Source of the DNA: Sulfuricella sp. T08
GTDB taxonomy: Bacteria > Pseudomonadota > Gammaproteobacteria > Burkholderiales > Sulfuricellaceae
Assembly (NCBI RefSeq): GCF_000971475.1
Contig: NZ_DF967548.1
Span: forward strand, 87,544-151,543
DNA: 64,000 nucleotides
Direction: 5' to 3'
Shown piece by piece: positions 17,756 to 26,891 of the stretch. The notes under the pieces were generated by a model. The model searched no databases. It saw nothing but the letters and a program-made list of their open reading frames with translations, and was not told where the DNA came from. The translations under genes were made by a program, and so were the position numbers. Each line of letters starts with the position of its first letter. The stretch's first letter is position 1.

Positions 17756-19471
17756 ATGGCAGCAGCAACAACTTCGAGCAAGCTTAGCGGACTGGCCAAC
17801 GCACTGGTACAAAGCGGACGCCTGCTGGAGGCCGATGCCGAAGCCATTCAGTCCCAGGCCGGCGCCGATGAGACTGGCTTTGTTGCCCAGTTGGTGCAAA
17901 GCAAAAAAATGAGTTCCCTGGAAGTTGCAGAATTTGCTGCGCGGACATTCGGTTTTCCCCTGCTGGACTTGGCTGCCATCGATGTGGATCACCTGCCCAA
18001 TGATGTGCTCGATGCCAAGCTGATCAGAAGCCGGCGCGTTCTAGCCCTGCAAAAGCGCGGTAATCGCCTGTTTATCGCCACCTCCGATCCAGCCAACTTG
18101 CGCGCCCTGGACGATGTGCGTTTCAAAACCAGCCTCACGGTTGAACCGGTGGTGGTAGAGGACGACAAACTCGGCAAGCTGATAGAAAAAATTGCCGAAG
18201 CTACCGACACTACACTACAGAATCTAGCTGGCGAAGACATCAACCTCGAATTTACCGACGAGGAAGCGCTGGCGCAAAAAGATGAGGGCGCCAGCGCCGA
18301 GGTTGATGACGCGCCAGTCGTCCGTTTCCTCCAGAAAATCCTGCTGGACGCAATCAATGCCGGCGTTTCAGATATCCATTTTGAACCCTACGAAAAATAC
18401 TACCGCATCCGCTACCGCCTCGACGGCATACTCTCTGAAGTAGCGCAACCGCCCCTGGCGATCAAGGAAAAGCTCTCGTCCCGCATCAAAGTGATTTCCA
18501 AGCTCGACATTTCAGAGAAACGGGTGCCCCAGGACGGTCGCATGAAGCTGGTGCTGTCCAAGAACCGCGCCATCGATTTCCGCGTCAGCACTCTGCCTAC
18601 TCTGTACGGCGAGAAAATCGTGATGAGGATTCTTGACCCGACCAGCGCCACGCTGGGCGTTGATGCACTGGGCTATGAGCCGGACCAAAAAGAGTTGCTG
18701 CTCAACGCCGTCCGCCGTCCCTATGGCATGGTGCTGGTAACCGGACCGACTGGTAGCGGAAAAACCGTATCGCTTTATACCTGCCTGAATATCCTGAACG
18801 AACCAGGCGTTAACATCTCCACCGCGGAAGACCCTGCCGAGATCAACCTTCCCGGCGTCAACCAGGTCAACGTCAACGACAAGGCAGGACTGACCTTCGC
18901 TGCAGCACTCAAGTCTTTCCTGCGTCAAGACCCGGATGTCATCATGGTGGGCGAGATCCGCGACCTGGAAACGGCGGACATCTCTATCAAGGCGGCGCAA
19001 ACCGGCCACATGGTTCTGTCCACCCTGCACACCAACGATGCCCCCGGCACCTTGACCCGCCTGATGAACATGGGAGTCGCCCCTTTCAACATCGCCTCCG
19101 CGGTAATCCTGATTACCGCACAGCGCCTGGCGCGGCGTCTGTGCAAGTGCAAACAGCCCATCAACATTCCCAGGGAGGCGCTATTGCGTGCAGGCTATAC
19201 CGAAGAAAACCTCGACGGCAGCTGGCAGCCTTATGGCCATATCGGCTGCGATATCTGCAAGGGTACCGGCTACAAGGGGCGCGTCGGCATTTACCAGGTA
19301 ATGCCGATCAGTGACGAAATGAGCCGCATCATCATGAAAAATGGCACCGCGCATGACATCGCCGACCAGGCAAAGCGCGAAGGTGTTCGTGATTTGCGTC
19401 AATCCGGCCTGCTCAAGGTAAAAGCCGGACTGACAACGCTGGAAGAAATCGAAGCCGTCACCAACGAGTAA
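17756..19471 (+). CDS. pilB: Type IV pilus assembly ATPase PilB
   Basis: PilB hydrolyses ATP in the cytoplasm to drive pilus extension. The 571-residue protein has an N-terminal MshEN-type domain (about 40-160), then the ATPase core with Walker A GPTGSGKT (about residue 330), the Asp box EDPAEI and Walker B DPDVIMVGEIRD, His box STLHTNDAPGTLTRL, and the tetracysteine zinc site CKCK and CDIC. It leads a pilBCD cluster followed by coaE, zapD and yacG, a conserved proteobacterial arrangement. Confidence 0.96.
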   Translation: MAAATTSSKLSGLANALVQSGRLLEADAEAIQSQAGADETGFVAQLVQSKKMSSLEVAEFAARTFGFPLLDLAAIDVDHLPNDVLDAKLIRSRRVLALQKRGNRLFIATSDPANLRALDDVRFKTSLTVEPVVVEDDKLGKLIEKIAEATDTTLQNLAGEDINLEFTDEEALAQKDEGASAEVDDAPVVRFLQKILLDAINAGVSDIHFEPYEKYYRIRYRLDGILSEVAQPPLAIKEKLSSRIKVISKLDISEKRVPQDGRMKLVLSKNRAIDFRVSTLPTLYGEKIVMRILDPTSATLGVDALGYEPDQKELLLNAVRRPYGMVLVTGPTGSGKTVSLYTCLNILNEPGVNISTAEDPAEINLPGVNQVNVNDKAGLTFAAALKSFLRQDPDVIMVGEIRDLETADISIKAAQTGHMVLSTLHTNDAPGTLTRLMNMGVAPFNIASAVILITAQRLARRLCKCKQPINIPREALLRAGYTEENLDGSWQPYGHIGCDICKGTGYKGRVGIYQVMPISDEMSRIIMKNGTAHDIADQAKREGVRDLRQSGLLKVKAGLTTLEEIEAVTNE

Positions 19472-19481
19472 AGGGATAAGC

Positions 19482-20705
19482 ATGGCCGTCGCAAAAAAAA
19501 AGGTAGCAGTGAAAGATCTCCTCTACGCTTGGGAGGGTACGGACAAAAAAGGCAAAACCGTAAAGGGCGAGATGAGCGCACCGGGTACAGCGGTAGTGCA
19601 TACCATGCTGCGGCGCCAAGGCATCACCGTTCTCAAGGTTAAAAAACAAGGCGGTTTCGGAAAGGGCAAGAAAGTCACCGACAAGGACATCTCCCTGTTC
19701 ACACGGCAACTGGCCGTCATGATGAAGGCGGGTGTGCCGCTGCTCCAGTCCTTCGACATTGTCGGCAAAGGGCACAGCAATCCGGCCGTATCGAAGCTGC
19801 TTGGCAACATCAAGGCCGATATCGAAACCGGCAGCAGCATGAGCCAGGCCTTCCGCAAATATCCTTTGTATTTCGACGCACTGTACTGCAACCTGGTCAA
19901 CGCTGGCGAACAGGCAGGCATTATCGACACGGTACTGGATCGCCTTGCAACCTACAAAGAAAAGATCCTCGCCATCAAGGGCAAGATCAAATCCGCACTG
20001 TTCTATCCCATCTCCATTCTGGTCGTCGCTTTCGTCATCACGGCAATCATCATGATCTTCGTGGTACCGGCGTTCAAGGAACTGTTTACCAGCTTTGGCG
20101 CCGATTTACCCACCCCAACGCTGGTGGTGATGGCCATCTCGGACTTTTTCGTTGCCTACTGGTGGGCAATTTTCGGGAGTATTTATGGCGCGTTACAGTT
20201 CTTTTTCTACACCTGGAAACGCTCAAAAAAAATGCAGTATTTCATGGATCGCCTGTCTCTCCAGCTACCTATTTTCGGCCCGGTAATCGAGAAAGCCACT
20301 ATCGCGCGCTGGACTCGCACCCTGTCGACCATGTTTGCCGCCGGCGTACCCTTGGTTGAAGCACTGGACTCGGTCGGCGGCGCTGCCGGCAACGCCTTGT
20401 ATTTTGACGCCACAAAAAAAATCCAGAGCGAAGTCAGCACCGGTACCAGCCTGACCGTGGCGATGCAGAACTCCAATCTGTTTCCCAACATGGTGCTGCA
20501 AATGGTCGCCATTGGCGAGGAATCAGGTGCTTTGGACTCCATGCTCTCCAAGGTGGCCGATTTTTATGAAGCAGAAGTGGACGATGCCGTGGAAGCGCTT
20601 TCCAGCCTGATGGAACCGATAATCATGGTGGTTCTGGGCGTGATTATCGGCGGCCTGGTTATCGCCATGTATCTGCCGATCTTCAAGATGGGCCAGGTCG
20701 TTTAA
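19482..20705 (+). CDS. pilC: Type IV pilus inner-membrane platform protein PilC
   Basis: PilC forms the inner-membrane platform acted on by PilB and PilT. The 407-residue protein has a basic N-terminus (MAVAKKKVAVKDLLYAWEG) and two T2SSF domains (about 75-200 and 278-400), each ending in membrane helices (FYPISILVVAFVITAIIMIF and PIIMVVLGVIIGGLVIAMYL). The motif MMKAGVPLLQSFDIV recurs in the second repeat as MFAAGVPLVEALDSV. It starts 10 bp after pilB with GGGATA as ribosome binding site. Confidence 0.96.
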   Translation: MAVAKKKVAVKDLLYAWEGTDKKGKTVKGEMSAPGTAVVHTMLRRQGITVLKVKKQGGFGKGKKVTDKDISLFTRQLAVMMKAGVPLLQSFDIVGKGHSNPAVSKLLGNIKADIETGSSMSQAFRKYPLYFDALYCNLVNAGEQAGIIDTVLDRLATYKEKILAIKGKIKSALFYPISILVVAFVITAIIMIFVVPAFKELFTSFGADLPTPTLVVMAISDFFVAYWWAIFGSIYGALQFFFYTWKRSKKMQYFMDRLSLQLPIFGPVIEKATIARWTRTLSTMFAAGVPLVEALDSVGGAAGNALYFDATKKIQSEVSTGTSLTVAMQNSNLFPNMVLQMVAIGEESGALDSMLSKVADFYEAEVDDAVEALSSLMEPIIMVVLGVIIGGLVIAMYLPIFKMGQVV

Positions 20706-20713
20706 AACCAGCC

Positions 20714-20780
20714 CTGAGCGCGGGGTGCTGAGTCCTGAGTGGACTGCGCTCAGCGCTTAGGTCTCAGCACTCAGGACTCA
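20714..20780. repeat. Stem-loop built of CTGAGTC words before pilD
   Basis: The left arm (20714-20740) contains GTGCTGAGTCCTGAGT and the right arm (20746-20780) contains CTCAGCACTCAGGACTCA, giving alternative pairings. It fills the pilC-pilD gap. The last word ends CAGGACTCAA directly before the pilD ATG, so AGGA of the repeat may act as the pilD ribosome binding site. Confidence 0.7.
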
Positions 20781-20781
20781 A

Positions 20782-21636
20782 ATGATCTTCGAACCCCTGC
20801 AATCCTCCCCGGCACTGTACGTTAGTGTGGCCGCACTCCTCGGCCTGATGGTCGGCAGCTTTTTGAACGTCGTCATCCATCGTGTGCCCCGAATGATGGA
20901 ACGCGAGTGGCGCGAGCAATGCAACACTTTGGACGGAGAAGAAGCCGCGCCCGCCACACCCTATAACCTGGTTGTTCCGCGCTCGGCCTGCCCGTCCTGT
21001 GGCCACATGATATCGGCATGGGAAAACGTTCCGCTAATTTCCTGGCTGATCTTGCGCGGCCGCTGTGCACACTGCAAGACCCCGATCAGCCCACGTTACC
21101 CCATAGTCGAGGCCCTTACCGGCATTATCAGCGGCTACGTCGCCTGGCGTTTCGGTTTTGGACCGACCGCCCTGGCCGCCATGCTCTTCACATGGGCGCT
21201 GATCGCACTGACATTCATCGACTTCGACACCCAACTGCTACCGGACAGCATCACCCAACCCCTGATCTGGCTCGGTCTATTGCTCAATCTCAACGGCTTC
21301 TTCACCGGCCTGGACTCCGCCCTGGTCGGGGCAGTGGCAGGTTACCTGTCGCTCTGGAGCGTTTACTGGCTGTTCAAGCTGGTTACAAAAAAGGAAGGCA
21401 TGGGTTACGGTGATTTCAAGCTGCTTGCCGCGATCGGCGCATGGCTGGGCTGGCAGATGTTGCCGCTGGTCATCCTGCTTTCTTCGCTGGTCGGAGCGAC
21501 GGTCGGCCTTTCACTGATCCTGTTTGCCGGCCATGGCCGCCAGATTCCGATCCCCTTCGGTCCCTACCTAGCGGGTGGCGGCCTGATCGCCCTGCTGTGG
21601 GGAAAGCAAATCACCCAGGCTTATCTCGGGCTCTAG
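20782..21636 (+). CDS. pilD: Prepilin peptidase / N-methyltransferase
   Basis: PilD removes the prepilin leader peptide and methylates the new N-terminus. The 284-residue membrane protein has the N-terminal methylation domain with zinc-type cysteines Cys70/Cys73 and Cys95/Cys98 (CPSC, CAHC) and the aspartyl protease part with Asp147/Asp149 (FIDFDTQLLPD) and Asp211 (MGYGDFKLLAA). All expected residues are present. Its stop codon touches the coaE start. Confidence 0.96.
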   Translation: MIFEPLQSSPALYVSVAALLGLMVGSFLNVVIHRVPRMMEREWREQCNTLDGEEAAPATPYNLVVPRSACPSCGHMISAWENVPLISWLILRGRCAHCKTPISPRYPIVEALTGIISGYVAWRFGFGPTALAAMLFTWALIALTFIDFDTQLLPDSITQPLIWLGLLLNLNGFFTGLDSALVGAVAGYLSLWSVYWLFKLVTKKEGMGYGDFKLLAAIGAWLGWQMLPLVILLSSLVGATVGLSLILFAGHGRQIPIPFGPYLAGGGLIALLWGKQITQAYLGL

Positions 21637-22248
21637 ATGATGCTGGTGATCGGCCTCACTGGCGGCATCGGCAGCGGAAAGAGCAGCGCCGCCAGAATTT
21701 TTTCCCCCTTGGGCGCCGCAGTTATCGACACCGATGAGATCGCGCATCGCCTGACGGAAAAAGGCACTCCGGCACTTGCCGCCATCATCGAGCAGTTCGG
21801 TTCCTGCTACCAATTACCGGACGAAAACCTCGACCGTGCCAAGCTGCGCAAACGGATATTTTCCGATCAGGCCGCCAAGGAAAAACTGGAAACGCTACTC
21901 CATCCTCTGATCAAACAACAGCTCGTCTCGGAAATAGCTAAGGCACGAGGGCCCTATCTGGTGCTAATGATCCCGCTGTTTTTCGAGACCGGTGCATATC
22001 GCGATCTGGTTGACCGGGTACTGGTAGTGGATTGCGATGAAAATCAGCAAATTACCCGAACCATGTCCCGTAGCAAGATTTCCGCTGATGAGGTTCGAGC
22101 CATTATGGCGCACCAGGTTCCTCGCACAGAGCGCATCAAACAAGCCGATGACATCCTGTCCAACCTGGGTAACCAAGCTGATCTTGAAAAACAAGTCCAG
22201 GAACTGCATCAGCATTACTTGACACTGGCATTGCAGCGGCAGGTCTGA
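21637..22248 (+). CDS. coaE: Dephospho-CoA kinase
   Basis: CoaE phosphorylates the ribose 3'-hydroxyl of dephospho-CoA, the last step in coenzyme A synthesis. The 203-residue protein has the P-loop GLTGGIGSGKS (residues 7-17), DTDEIAHRL (about 31-39), the lid region and LFFETGAYRDLVD. It begins right after the pilD stop codon; two ATGs in tandem are possible starts. The pilD-coaE-zapD-yacG order is conserved in beta- and gammaproteobacteria. Confidence 0.96.
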   Translation: MMLVIGLTGGIGSGKSSAARIFSPLGAAVIDTDEIAHRLTEKGTPALAAIIEQFGSCYQLPDENLDRAKLRKRIFSDQAAKEKLETLLHPLIKQQLVSEIAKARGPYLVLMIPLFFETGAYRDLVDRVLVVDCDENQQITRTMSRSKISADEVRAIMAHQVPRTERIKQADDILSNLGNQADLEKQVQELHQHYLTLALQRQV

Positions 22249-22322
22249 TACCGCTTTACTAAAAACCAAAACAATTCAAGGTTTCATGTAATTATGTTAA
22301 TACAAATTATTGTCAGATCGCT

Positions 22323-22328
22323 TATAAT
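22323..22328 (+). promoter_or_regulatory. -10 box (TATAAT) ahead of zapD
   Basis: A perfect TATAAT lies in the AT-rich coaE-zapD gap (22249-22365), 37 bp before the preferred zapD start. A TTGTCA at 22310 is only 7 bp away and cannot be its -35. The rest of this gap shows nothing else. Confidence 0.4.
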
Positions 22329-22365
22329 TCGGCAGTATTGAACTTTGCCGACCCCAGACCCGACA

Positions 22366-23121
22366 GTGATCACCTACGACCACCCTCTTAACGAGCGGAT
22401 TCGCACTCTCCTGCGACTGGAGGATCTCTATGCCAAAGCGCATTACTTTTCCTCCCAGTCGCATCAGATGGATCACCACGCCGCACTGCTGGTTGTGTTC
22501 GAAATTCTGGAAGTTTCCTGCCGTGCCGATCTAAAATCCGACCTGCTCCAGGAACTGGAGCGGCAGAAGCAAACCCTGGAAGCCCTGCGCAACAATCCCG
22601 CCATTTCGGAAATAGCCTTGAATGAAGTGCTGCGCGATATCGACAATGTCGCCGGCCTTCTGCACAGCCTGCCTGGCAAGATCGGCCAGCACCTGCGCGA
22701 AAATGAATGGCTGATGAGCATCAAGCAGCGCACCTCCATCCCCGGCGGAGTGTGCGAATTCGACCTGCCTTCCTATCATTTCTGGCTGAACCAGGATGAA
22801 AGTCTGCGTCGCTTGAATCTGACGGAATGGCTGGCACCGATGCTGCCAATTCGAGATGGATTGAGGATCATCTTGCGCATGCTGCGAGACAGCGGCAAGT
22901 CCAGCCACCACTCCGCACCGCAAGGCGCATTTCAGCAGATGCTGAGCGGCAGAGTGGCACAGATGCTGCGCATCTCAGTCGCACGCGACTTACCCTGTTT
23001 CCCAGAAATCAGCGCCAACAAATACGCGATCAACATCCGCTTCACCGCTCTGGGCGGCCCCCAGAAGCCACGAGGATGCGACACTGACGTCGAATTTGAT
23101 TTAACCCTTTGCAACCTTTAA
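22366..23121 (+). CDS. zapD: Cell division protein ZapD
   Basis: ZapD cross-links FtsZ filaments and strengthens the Z ring. The 251-residue protein has the N-terminal helical part (YDHPLNERIRTLLRLEDL) and the C-terminal beta domain with YHFWLNQDESLRR and a final strand region. I choose GTG 22366 because family members begin M-I-T-Y before the PLNERIR motif. An in-frame TTG at 22345 would add seven residues. Neither has a clear ribosome binding site. Confidence 0.93.
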   Translation: MITYDHPLNERIRTLLRLEDLYAKAHYFSSQSHQMDHHAALLVVFEILEVSCRADLKSDLLQELERQKQTLEALRNNPAISEIALNEVLRDIDNVAGLLHSLPGKIGQHLRENEWLMSIKQRTSIPGGVCEFDLPSYHFWLNQDESLRRLNLTEWLAPMLPIRDGLRIILRMLRDSGKSSHHSAPQGAFQQMLSGRVAQMLRISVARDLPCFPEISANKYAINIRFTALGGPQKPRGCDTDVEFDLTLCNL

Positions 23122-23153
23122 GGCCAGGCAATCATTAGTTGGCATTACCGCAC

Positions 23154-23351
23154 ATGAATACCCCTGCAAAACCCTCACCCTCCGTCCCGTGCCCCGTTTG
23201 TGGCAATCCTGCGCTCTTCAGCCCTAAAAATCCATTCCGCCCATTCTGCTCGGAGCGTTGCAAGCTGATAGACCTTGGTCAGTGGGCAACGGAGGGCTAT
23301 CGTATCCCGCTGGACGAGGAAGAGACGGAAAAGGGCGAGAATCTCAACTAG
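23154..23351 (+). CDS. yacG: DNA gyrase inhibitor YacG (zinc protein)
   Basis: YacG is a small zinc protein that binds GyrB and inhibits gyrase. The 65-residue sequence has the four-cysteine site CPVC and FCSERC, followed by the characteristic [16 protein letters not shown] and an acidic tail. ATG 23154 fits the family N-terminus; a TTG 15 bp upstream is the alternative. It closes the pilBCD-coaE-zapD-yacG block. Confidence 0.94.
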   Translation: MNTPAKPSPSVPCPVCGNPALFSPKNPFRPFCSERCKLIDLGQWATEGYRIPLDEEETEKGENLN

Positions 23352-23363
23352 CCCAATGGGCTA
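23349..23363. other. Small palindrome between yacG and the convergent gene
   Basis: TAGCCC and GGGCTA form a 6-bp stem over a 3-nt loop in the 16-bp gap between convergent stops. No T-run is present, so terminator function is doubtful. Confidence 0.3.
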
Positions 23364-23367
23364 AACC

Positions 23368-23799
23368 CTACTGCTTGACTGCGACAAAGGGGATTTGCCG
23401 CTTTACGCCATCCAGTTCCAGGGTCATAGCCCAATTACTGGCACCGCTAACGCACACCGGCAACAGAATCTTTCCTTGCCATGCCCCATCAGCTTTACGC
23501 TGCAACACATAATGGTTTGGCCCCATGTTCATGCCCTGCATGGCAAAATCGGCGGAGACCTGACCGGCATCGGGCGCCTTCACCACCAGATCGAACCGCT
23601 TGAGCGGTGTTGGGGCGGAGAGGAATCGGACCTCCACCGTCCGCTCCCCGAATGCCACTCGGCAACCTTGAACCAGGTCTGAGCAGTGCGCCATTAATAT
23701 CGGCCCTCCGACATCACCGCCAATAAAGCGGGGCAAGCCCAATGCCAGCAGCACCGGCAGGAGCAAGAGCAGGAAAGGCCAGATTTTTTTCATGTTCAT
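23368..23799 (-). CDS. FixH-like membrane-anchored periplasmic protein, function unknown
   Basis: This 143-residue protein has an N-terminal anchor helix (KKIWPFLLLLLPVLLALGL) and a periplasmic beta-type domain. The segment DFAMQGMNMGPNHYVL followed by GKILLPVCVSGASNW resembles FixH/YtkA-like domains, some of which bind copper through Met and His residues. Two cysteines (HCSDLVQGC) might form a disulfide. The identification is by pattern only. The start is ATG 23799 or ATG 23793; the frame stays open upstream but runs into MutT sequence on the same strand. Confidence 0.6.
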   Translation of the reverse strand: MNMKKIWPFLLLLLPVLLALGLPRFIGGDVGGPILMAHCSDLVQGCRVAFGERTVEVRFLSAPTPLKRFDLVVKAPDAGQVSADFAMQGMNMGPNHYVLQRKADGAWQGKILLPVCVSGASNWAMTLELDGVKRQIPFVAVKQ

Positions 23800-23807
23800 T
23801 CTATCGG

Positions 23808-24740
23808 CTACCATGCCCCGCGCAACATGGCGATTCCATGAGCCCCATGCTGCCACGCTTCGTCCAAGTCTGCACCTGAGACCCCACCCAGCGCATAGAC
23901 TGGCATCGGCAAATCCTTTACCAGGCGCGCAAAACCATCCCAGCCCAAAACCGGTGCTCCGGGATGGCTCAGAGTCGGCCGCACCGGCGACAGCAACGCA
24001 AAATCCAGCTCCAGTTCGGCAGCCTTATCCAGCTCACGTCTGTCATGGCAGGAAGCGCTCACCAACTCCACTTCCGGCCGGGCCGCCAACGCCATCAGCT
24101 GTGCTGAATTCAACTGCACCCCATCCGCACCGACCTCCCGGGCCAAGGCTGCATCGCCATTAATCACCACACGAGCACCGTGAGAATGCGCCCGCTGTAC
24201 CACCTCGGCAGCGAAAACACGCAATGTTGCCGCATCCATGGCCTTCTCTCGCACCTGGATCAGTTTGACTCCCTGCTGCAGCGCAATCTGAAGCCGCTCC
24301 AGAAATGGCTCTATACCAAGCTCGTTGGCATGAGTAATTGCACACACTGGAGGCAATATAAGCGAGCGCAGAATCGGCCCATTGGCCGGCAATAGCGGCG
24401 TTACACTTACCGCGTCGGGATATTGCCAGGAAAGACGCTGGTTTTCCTTACCGTGTGGCTCGCCGTGCCAGTTCACCACGCGAAAGAAATGCAGCCGCAC
24501 CGTGGCATGCGGGTAAGTATAGACGCGGGTCAGCCAGGGGTGAGCCACCGCTACCTCGATCCCCAGTTCCTCGCGCAGTTCACGCTCCAGAGCATGGTAG
24601 GGCGACTCGCCCTCTTCGATCTTGCCGCCAGGAAACTCCCACCATCCGGCATAAGGCTTGCCCGCCGGACGTTCTGCCAAAAGAAATTCGCCATCGGGCC
24701 GCTGCAAGACAGCGGCGGCGACCTCCAGAATTTTCGTCAT
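23808..24740 (-). CDS. mutT: Nudix hydrolase (MutT) fused to a ThiE/TenI-like domain
   Basis: This 310-residue protein joins two domains. Residues 1-125 are a MutT-type Nudix hydrolase with the Nudix box starting at Gly39 (GGKIEEGESPYHALERE, then LREELGI), expected to cleave 8-oxo-dGTP. Residues from about 130 form a ThiE/TenI TIM barrel (VKLIQVREKAMD, VVINGDAALAREVGADGVQL, YALGGVSGADLDEAWQHGAHG). The fusion is common in beta- and gammaproteobacteria, and the ThiE-like part may not make thiamine phosphate. Its ATG overlaps the argJ stop by 1 bp. Confidence 0.92.
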   Translation of the reverse strand: MTKILEVAAAVLQRPDGEFLLAERPAGKPYAGWWEFPGGKIEEGESPYHALERELREELGIEVAVAHPWLTRVYTYPHATVRLHFFRVVNWHGEPHGKENQRLSWQYPDAVSVTPLLPANGPILRSLILPPVCAITHANELGIEPFLERLQIALQQGVKLIQVREKAMDAATLRVFAAEVVQRAHSHGARVVINGDAALAREVGADGVQLNSAQLMALAARPEVELVSASCHDRRELDKAAELELDFALLSPVRPTLSHPGAPVLGWDGFARLVKDLPMPVYALGGVSGADLDEAWQHGAHGIAMLRGAW

Positions 24741-25969
24741 CAGCTTCGGTACTCGGCATTGATCTTGACGTAATCATAAGAGAAGTCGCAGGTCCATACT
24801 GTGGCCAAGGCCGAACCCCGGCCAAGCTGTACCCTCACGGTGATCTCGGGCTCCCTCATCACCCGCTGGCCATCCTGCTCCTGATAGCTCGCCGCGCGGC
24901 AGCCATTTTCCGCCACCAGCACATCCCCCAGATAGAGCTTGAGCCTGTCCACATCCAGATCGGCAATGCCAGCATAGCCAATGGCGGCGAGTATCCGCCC
25001 CAGATTGGGATCCGAAGCGAAGAAAGCGGTCTTGACCAGGGGCGAGTGTGCAATGGCATACGCCACCTGGCGGCATTCCGCTTCCGTGGCTCCACCCTCG
25101 ACGGTGATGGTCATGAACTTGGTCGCGCCTTCGCCATCCCGGACTATGGCCTGGGCCAGCATTTGCGACACTTCGGTGACAGCATCGCGCAGAGCGGCGT
25201 AGTGAGTGCTTGCGGCATCGGTAATTTCTGGCACACCAGCCTCGCCGGTCGCAATCAGCATGAAGGAATCGTTGGTAGAAGTATCGCCATCCACCGTGAT
25301 GCAGTTGAAGGAACGGTCGGCGGCATGGCGCACCAGCGCTTCCAGCAGGGGCTGGCTGAGCGCCGCGTCAGTGGCGACATAGCCGAGCATGGTCGCCATA
25401 TTGGGATGAATCATGCCGGAGCCCTTGGCTATGCCGGTGATGGTGATAGTCGCATCGCCCAGCCTGATCTGCTTCGACACCGCCTTGGAGACTATGTCAG
25501 TGGTCATGATCGCCTGCGCAGCGTCGAACCAGTTGCCCTCCTTAAGGTCGGCCACTGCCGCCGGCAGGCCGGCAATAATTTTTTCTACCGGCAGCGGCTC
25601 CAGGATCACGCCAGTAGAGAAAGGCAACACTTGTTCCTCCACGCAACCCAGCAGCTTCGCCACCTCGGCACAGGTCCGCCGGGCTCGATTCAGACCCTCC
25701 TCACCCGTGCCGGCATTGGCGTTGCCGGTGTTCACTACTAGCGCTCGGATGCCCTGGCCGGCTGCCAAGTGGCTCTTGCACAGCACCACCGGCGCAGCAC
25801 AGAAGCGGTTCAGGGTAAACACGCCCGCCACGCGGGCCTTTTCGCCCAACCACATGATCAGAAGATCCTTGCGGTTCGCCTTTTTGATGCCGGCTTCGGC
25901 AATACCGAGGTTGATGCCTTTAACGGGCAGCAATTGATCGGGGTTGGGCGGAGAGAGATTAACGGGCAT
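24740..25969 (-). CDS. argJ: Bifunctional glutamate N-acetyltransferase / ornithine acetyltransferase
   Basis: ArgJ recycles the acetyl group in arginine synthesis, moving it from acetylornithine to glutamate. The 409-residue precursor cleaves itself at Thr193 in [14 protein letters not shown]. Other family blocks are [12 protein letters not shown] (about 79-90) and [12 protein letters not shown] (about 225-235). The ribosome binding site is AGGA 10 bp ahead of ATG. It precedes the MutT-ThiE gene with a 1-bp overlap. Confidence 0.97.
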   Translation of the reverse strand: MPVNLSPPNPDQLLPVKGINLGIAEAGIKKANRKDLLIMWLGEKARVAGVFTLNRFCAAPVVLCKSHLAAGQGIRALVVNTGNANAGTGEEGLNRARRTCAEVAKLLGCVEEQVLPFSTGVILEPLPVEKIIAGLPAAVADLKEGNWFDAAQAIMTTDIVSKAVSKQIRLGDATITITGIAKGSGMIHPNMATMLGYVATDAALSQPLLEALVRHAADRSFNCITVDGDTSTNDSFMLIATGEAGVPEITDAASTHYAALRDAVTEVSQMLAQAIVRDGEGATKFMTITVEGGATEAECRQVAYAIAHSPLVKTAFFASDPNLGRILAAIGYAGIADLDVDRLKLYLGDVLVAENGCRAASYQEQDGQRVMREPEITVRVQLGRGSALATVWTCDFSYDYVKINAEYRS

Positions 25970-26052
25970 TAAGAAATCCTGAACGGTGAAGTTAACGAAT
26001 TGGGATTATTTTAAACCAAAAAACCAGCGGAACGCCTATCGGCATCAAGGTT

Positions 26053-26784
26053 TCAGATTTCTGTTGCTGAACCCGCCCGCAATGTCTGCAGTTCAGCGAG
26101 ACAGAAATGAATATAGGCAAGGCCAATGTAGATCGGTAGAAACAGGTTGAGGAAAGGCACGAACTGCACCAGCCCGAGCAATCCACCCAGGACATACATC
26201 CGGCCTCCCGCACGCTCCACGACCTGCAGATACTCATCGCGGGAGGCATGGTCAGCGAGCGCATCGTAGCGGAACAGGCGCTGGTTCAGGTAAGCGGAAA
26301 GAAAAACCGGCACAAGCAGCGCGAACGGTCCAAACAGCCACAACGGCAGCGCAAGCAACCATAACACTGCAAACACGAAAACCCCAGCCAGCCCGTTCCA
26401 GATAGACCCTAGCACGGTGCCACCTCGCTTCATCTGCATACCGGGGTAGTCCTTCTCGGCAACGAAGCGCAACATATAGGGCATTGCCACCACTGCGGCG
26501 ATCAGAAGCGCGGTCACCACGCTTAGCGGGACTAGCACCATGAAGGCCAGCGTGGTTGCGGCGGCTCGCGCCACCCAGGCAAGCTCGTGCCGCCCCAGGA
26601 AATCGTGCACGGCGGCGTGATCAATCAAGCCTTGCAGCCCGGCCACCCAATCCGACCAGAAGAAGAAAGCCAGCCCACCCCACAGAATAGCGGCCAGCAC
26701 CACCGGCCACAGCACCAAAGCCAGCATCTTCGGGTGAAACAAGCTTTTTAACGCCTTCAACAAGGCGTTCAGGATTTCTTGCAT
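26053..26784 (-). CDS. EI24 domain (CysZ-like) membrane protein
   Basis: This 243-residue protein of the EI24/CysZ superfamily has four to five membrane helices (MLALVLWPVVLAAILWGGLA, TTLAFMVLVPLSVVTALLIA, FVFAVLWLLALPLWLFGPFA, GLLGLVQFVPFLNLFLPIYI). CysZ itself is a sulfate permease; this family member lies between secA and argJ and its substrate is unknown. The start is ATG 26784 with GGAGGGG upstream. Longer in-frame starts lie in the secA terminator region and are unlikely. Confidence 0.88.
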   Translation of the reverse strand: MQEILNALLKALKSLFHPKMLALVLWPVVLAAILWGGLAFFFWSDWVAGLQGLIDHAAVHDFLGRHELAWVARAAATTLAFMVLVPLSVVTALLIAAVVAMPYMLRFVAEKDYPGMQMKRGGTVLGSIWNGLAGVFVFAVLWLLALPLWLFGPFALLVPVFLSAYLNQRLFRYDALADHASRDEYLQVVERAGGRMYVLGGLLGLVQFVPFLNLFLPIYIGLAYIHFCLAELQTLRAGSATEI

Positions 26785-26842
26785 AGCACCATCCCCTCCG
26801 CCATCGCGCCCTTCAAAATACATTGTAGCAACGAATTCTAAC

Positions 26843-26874
26843 CAAAAAAAAGCCGGCAATCCTGCCGGCTTTTG
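26843..26874 (-). terminator. Rho-independent terminator of secA
   Basis: On the minus strand AAAAGCCGGCA pairs with TGCCGGCTTTT over a GGAT loop, followed by a run of Ts. It is the strongest terminator in the window and lies 18 bp after the secA stop codon. Confidence 0.93.
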
Positions 26875-26891
26875 CGCCCATCAAATTTTCC

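Noticed and set aside
22310..22328. TTGTCA and TATAAT as a zapD promoter pair
   Set aside because: The two boxes are only 7 bp apart, which is too close for sigma-70. Only the -10 is kept.
24455..25741. 428-codon open frame antisense to argJ and mutT
   Set aside because: It has arginine- and histidine-rich composition typical of antisense to high-GC genes, with no domain, start signal or operon context. Long antisense frames at 28383-29426, 33618-34652 and 44057-45235 were rejected for the same reason.
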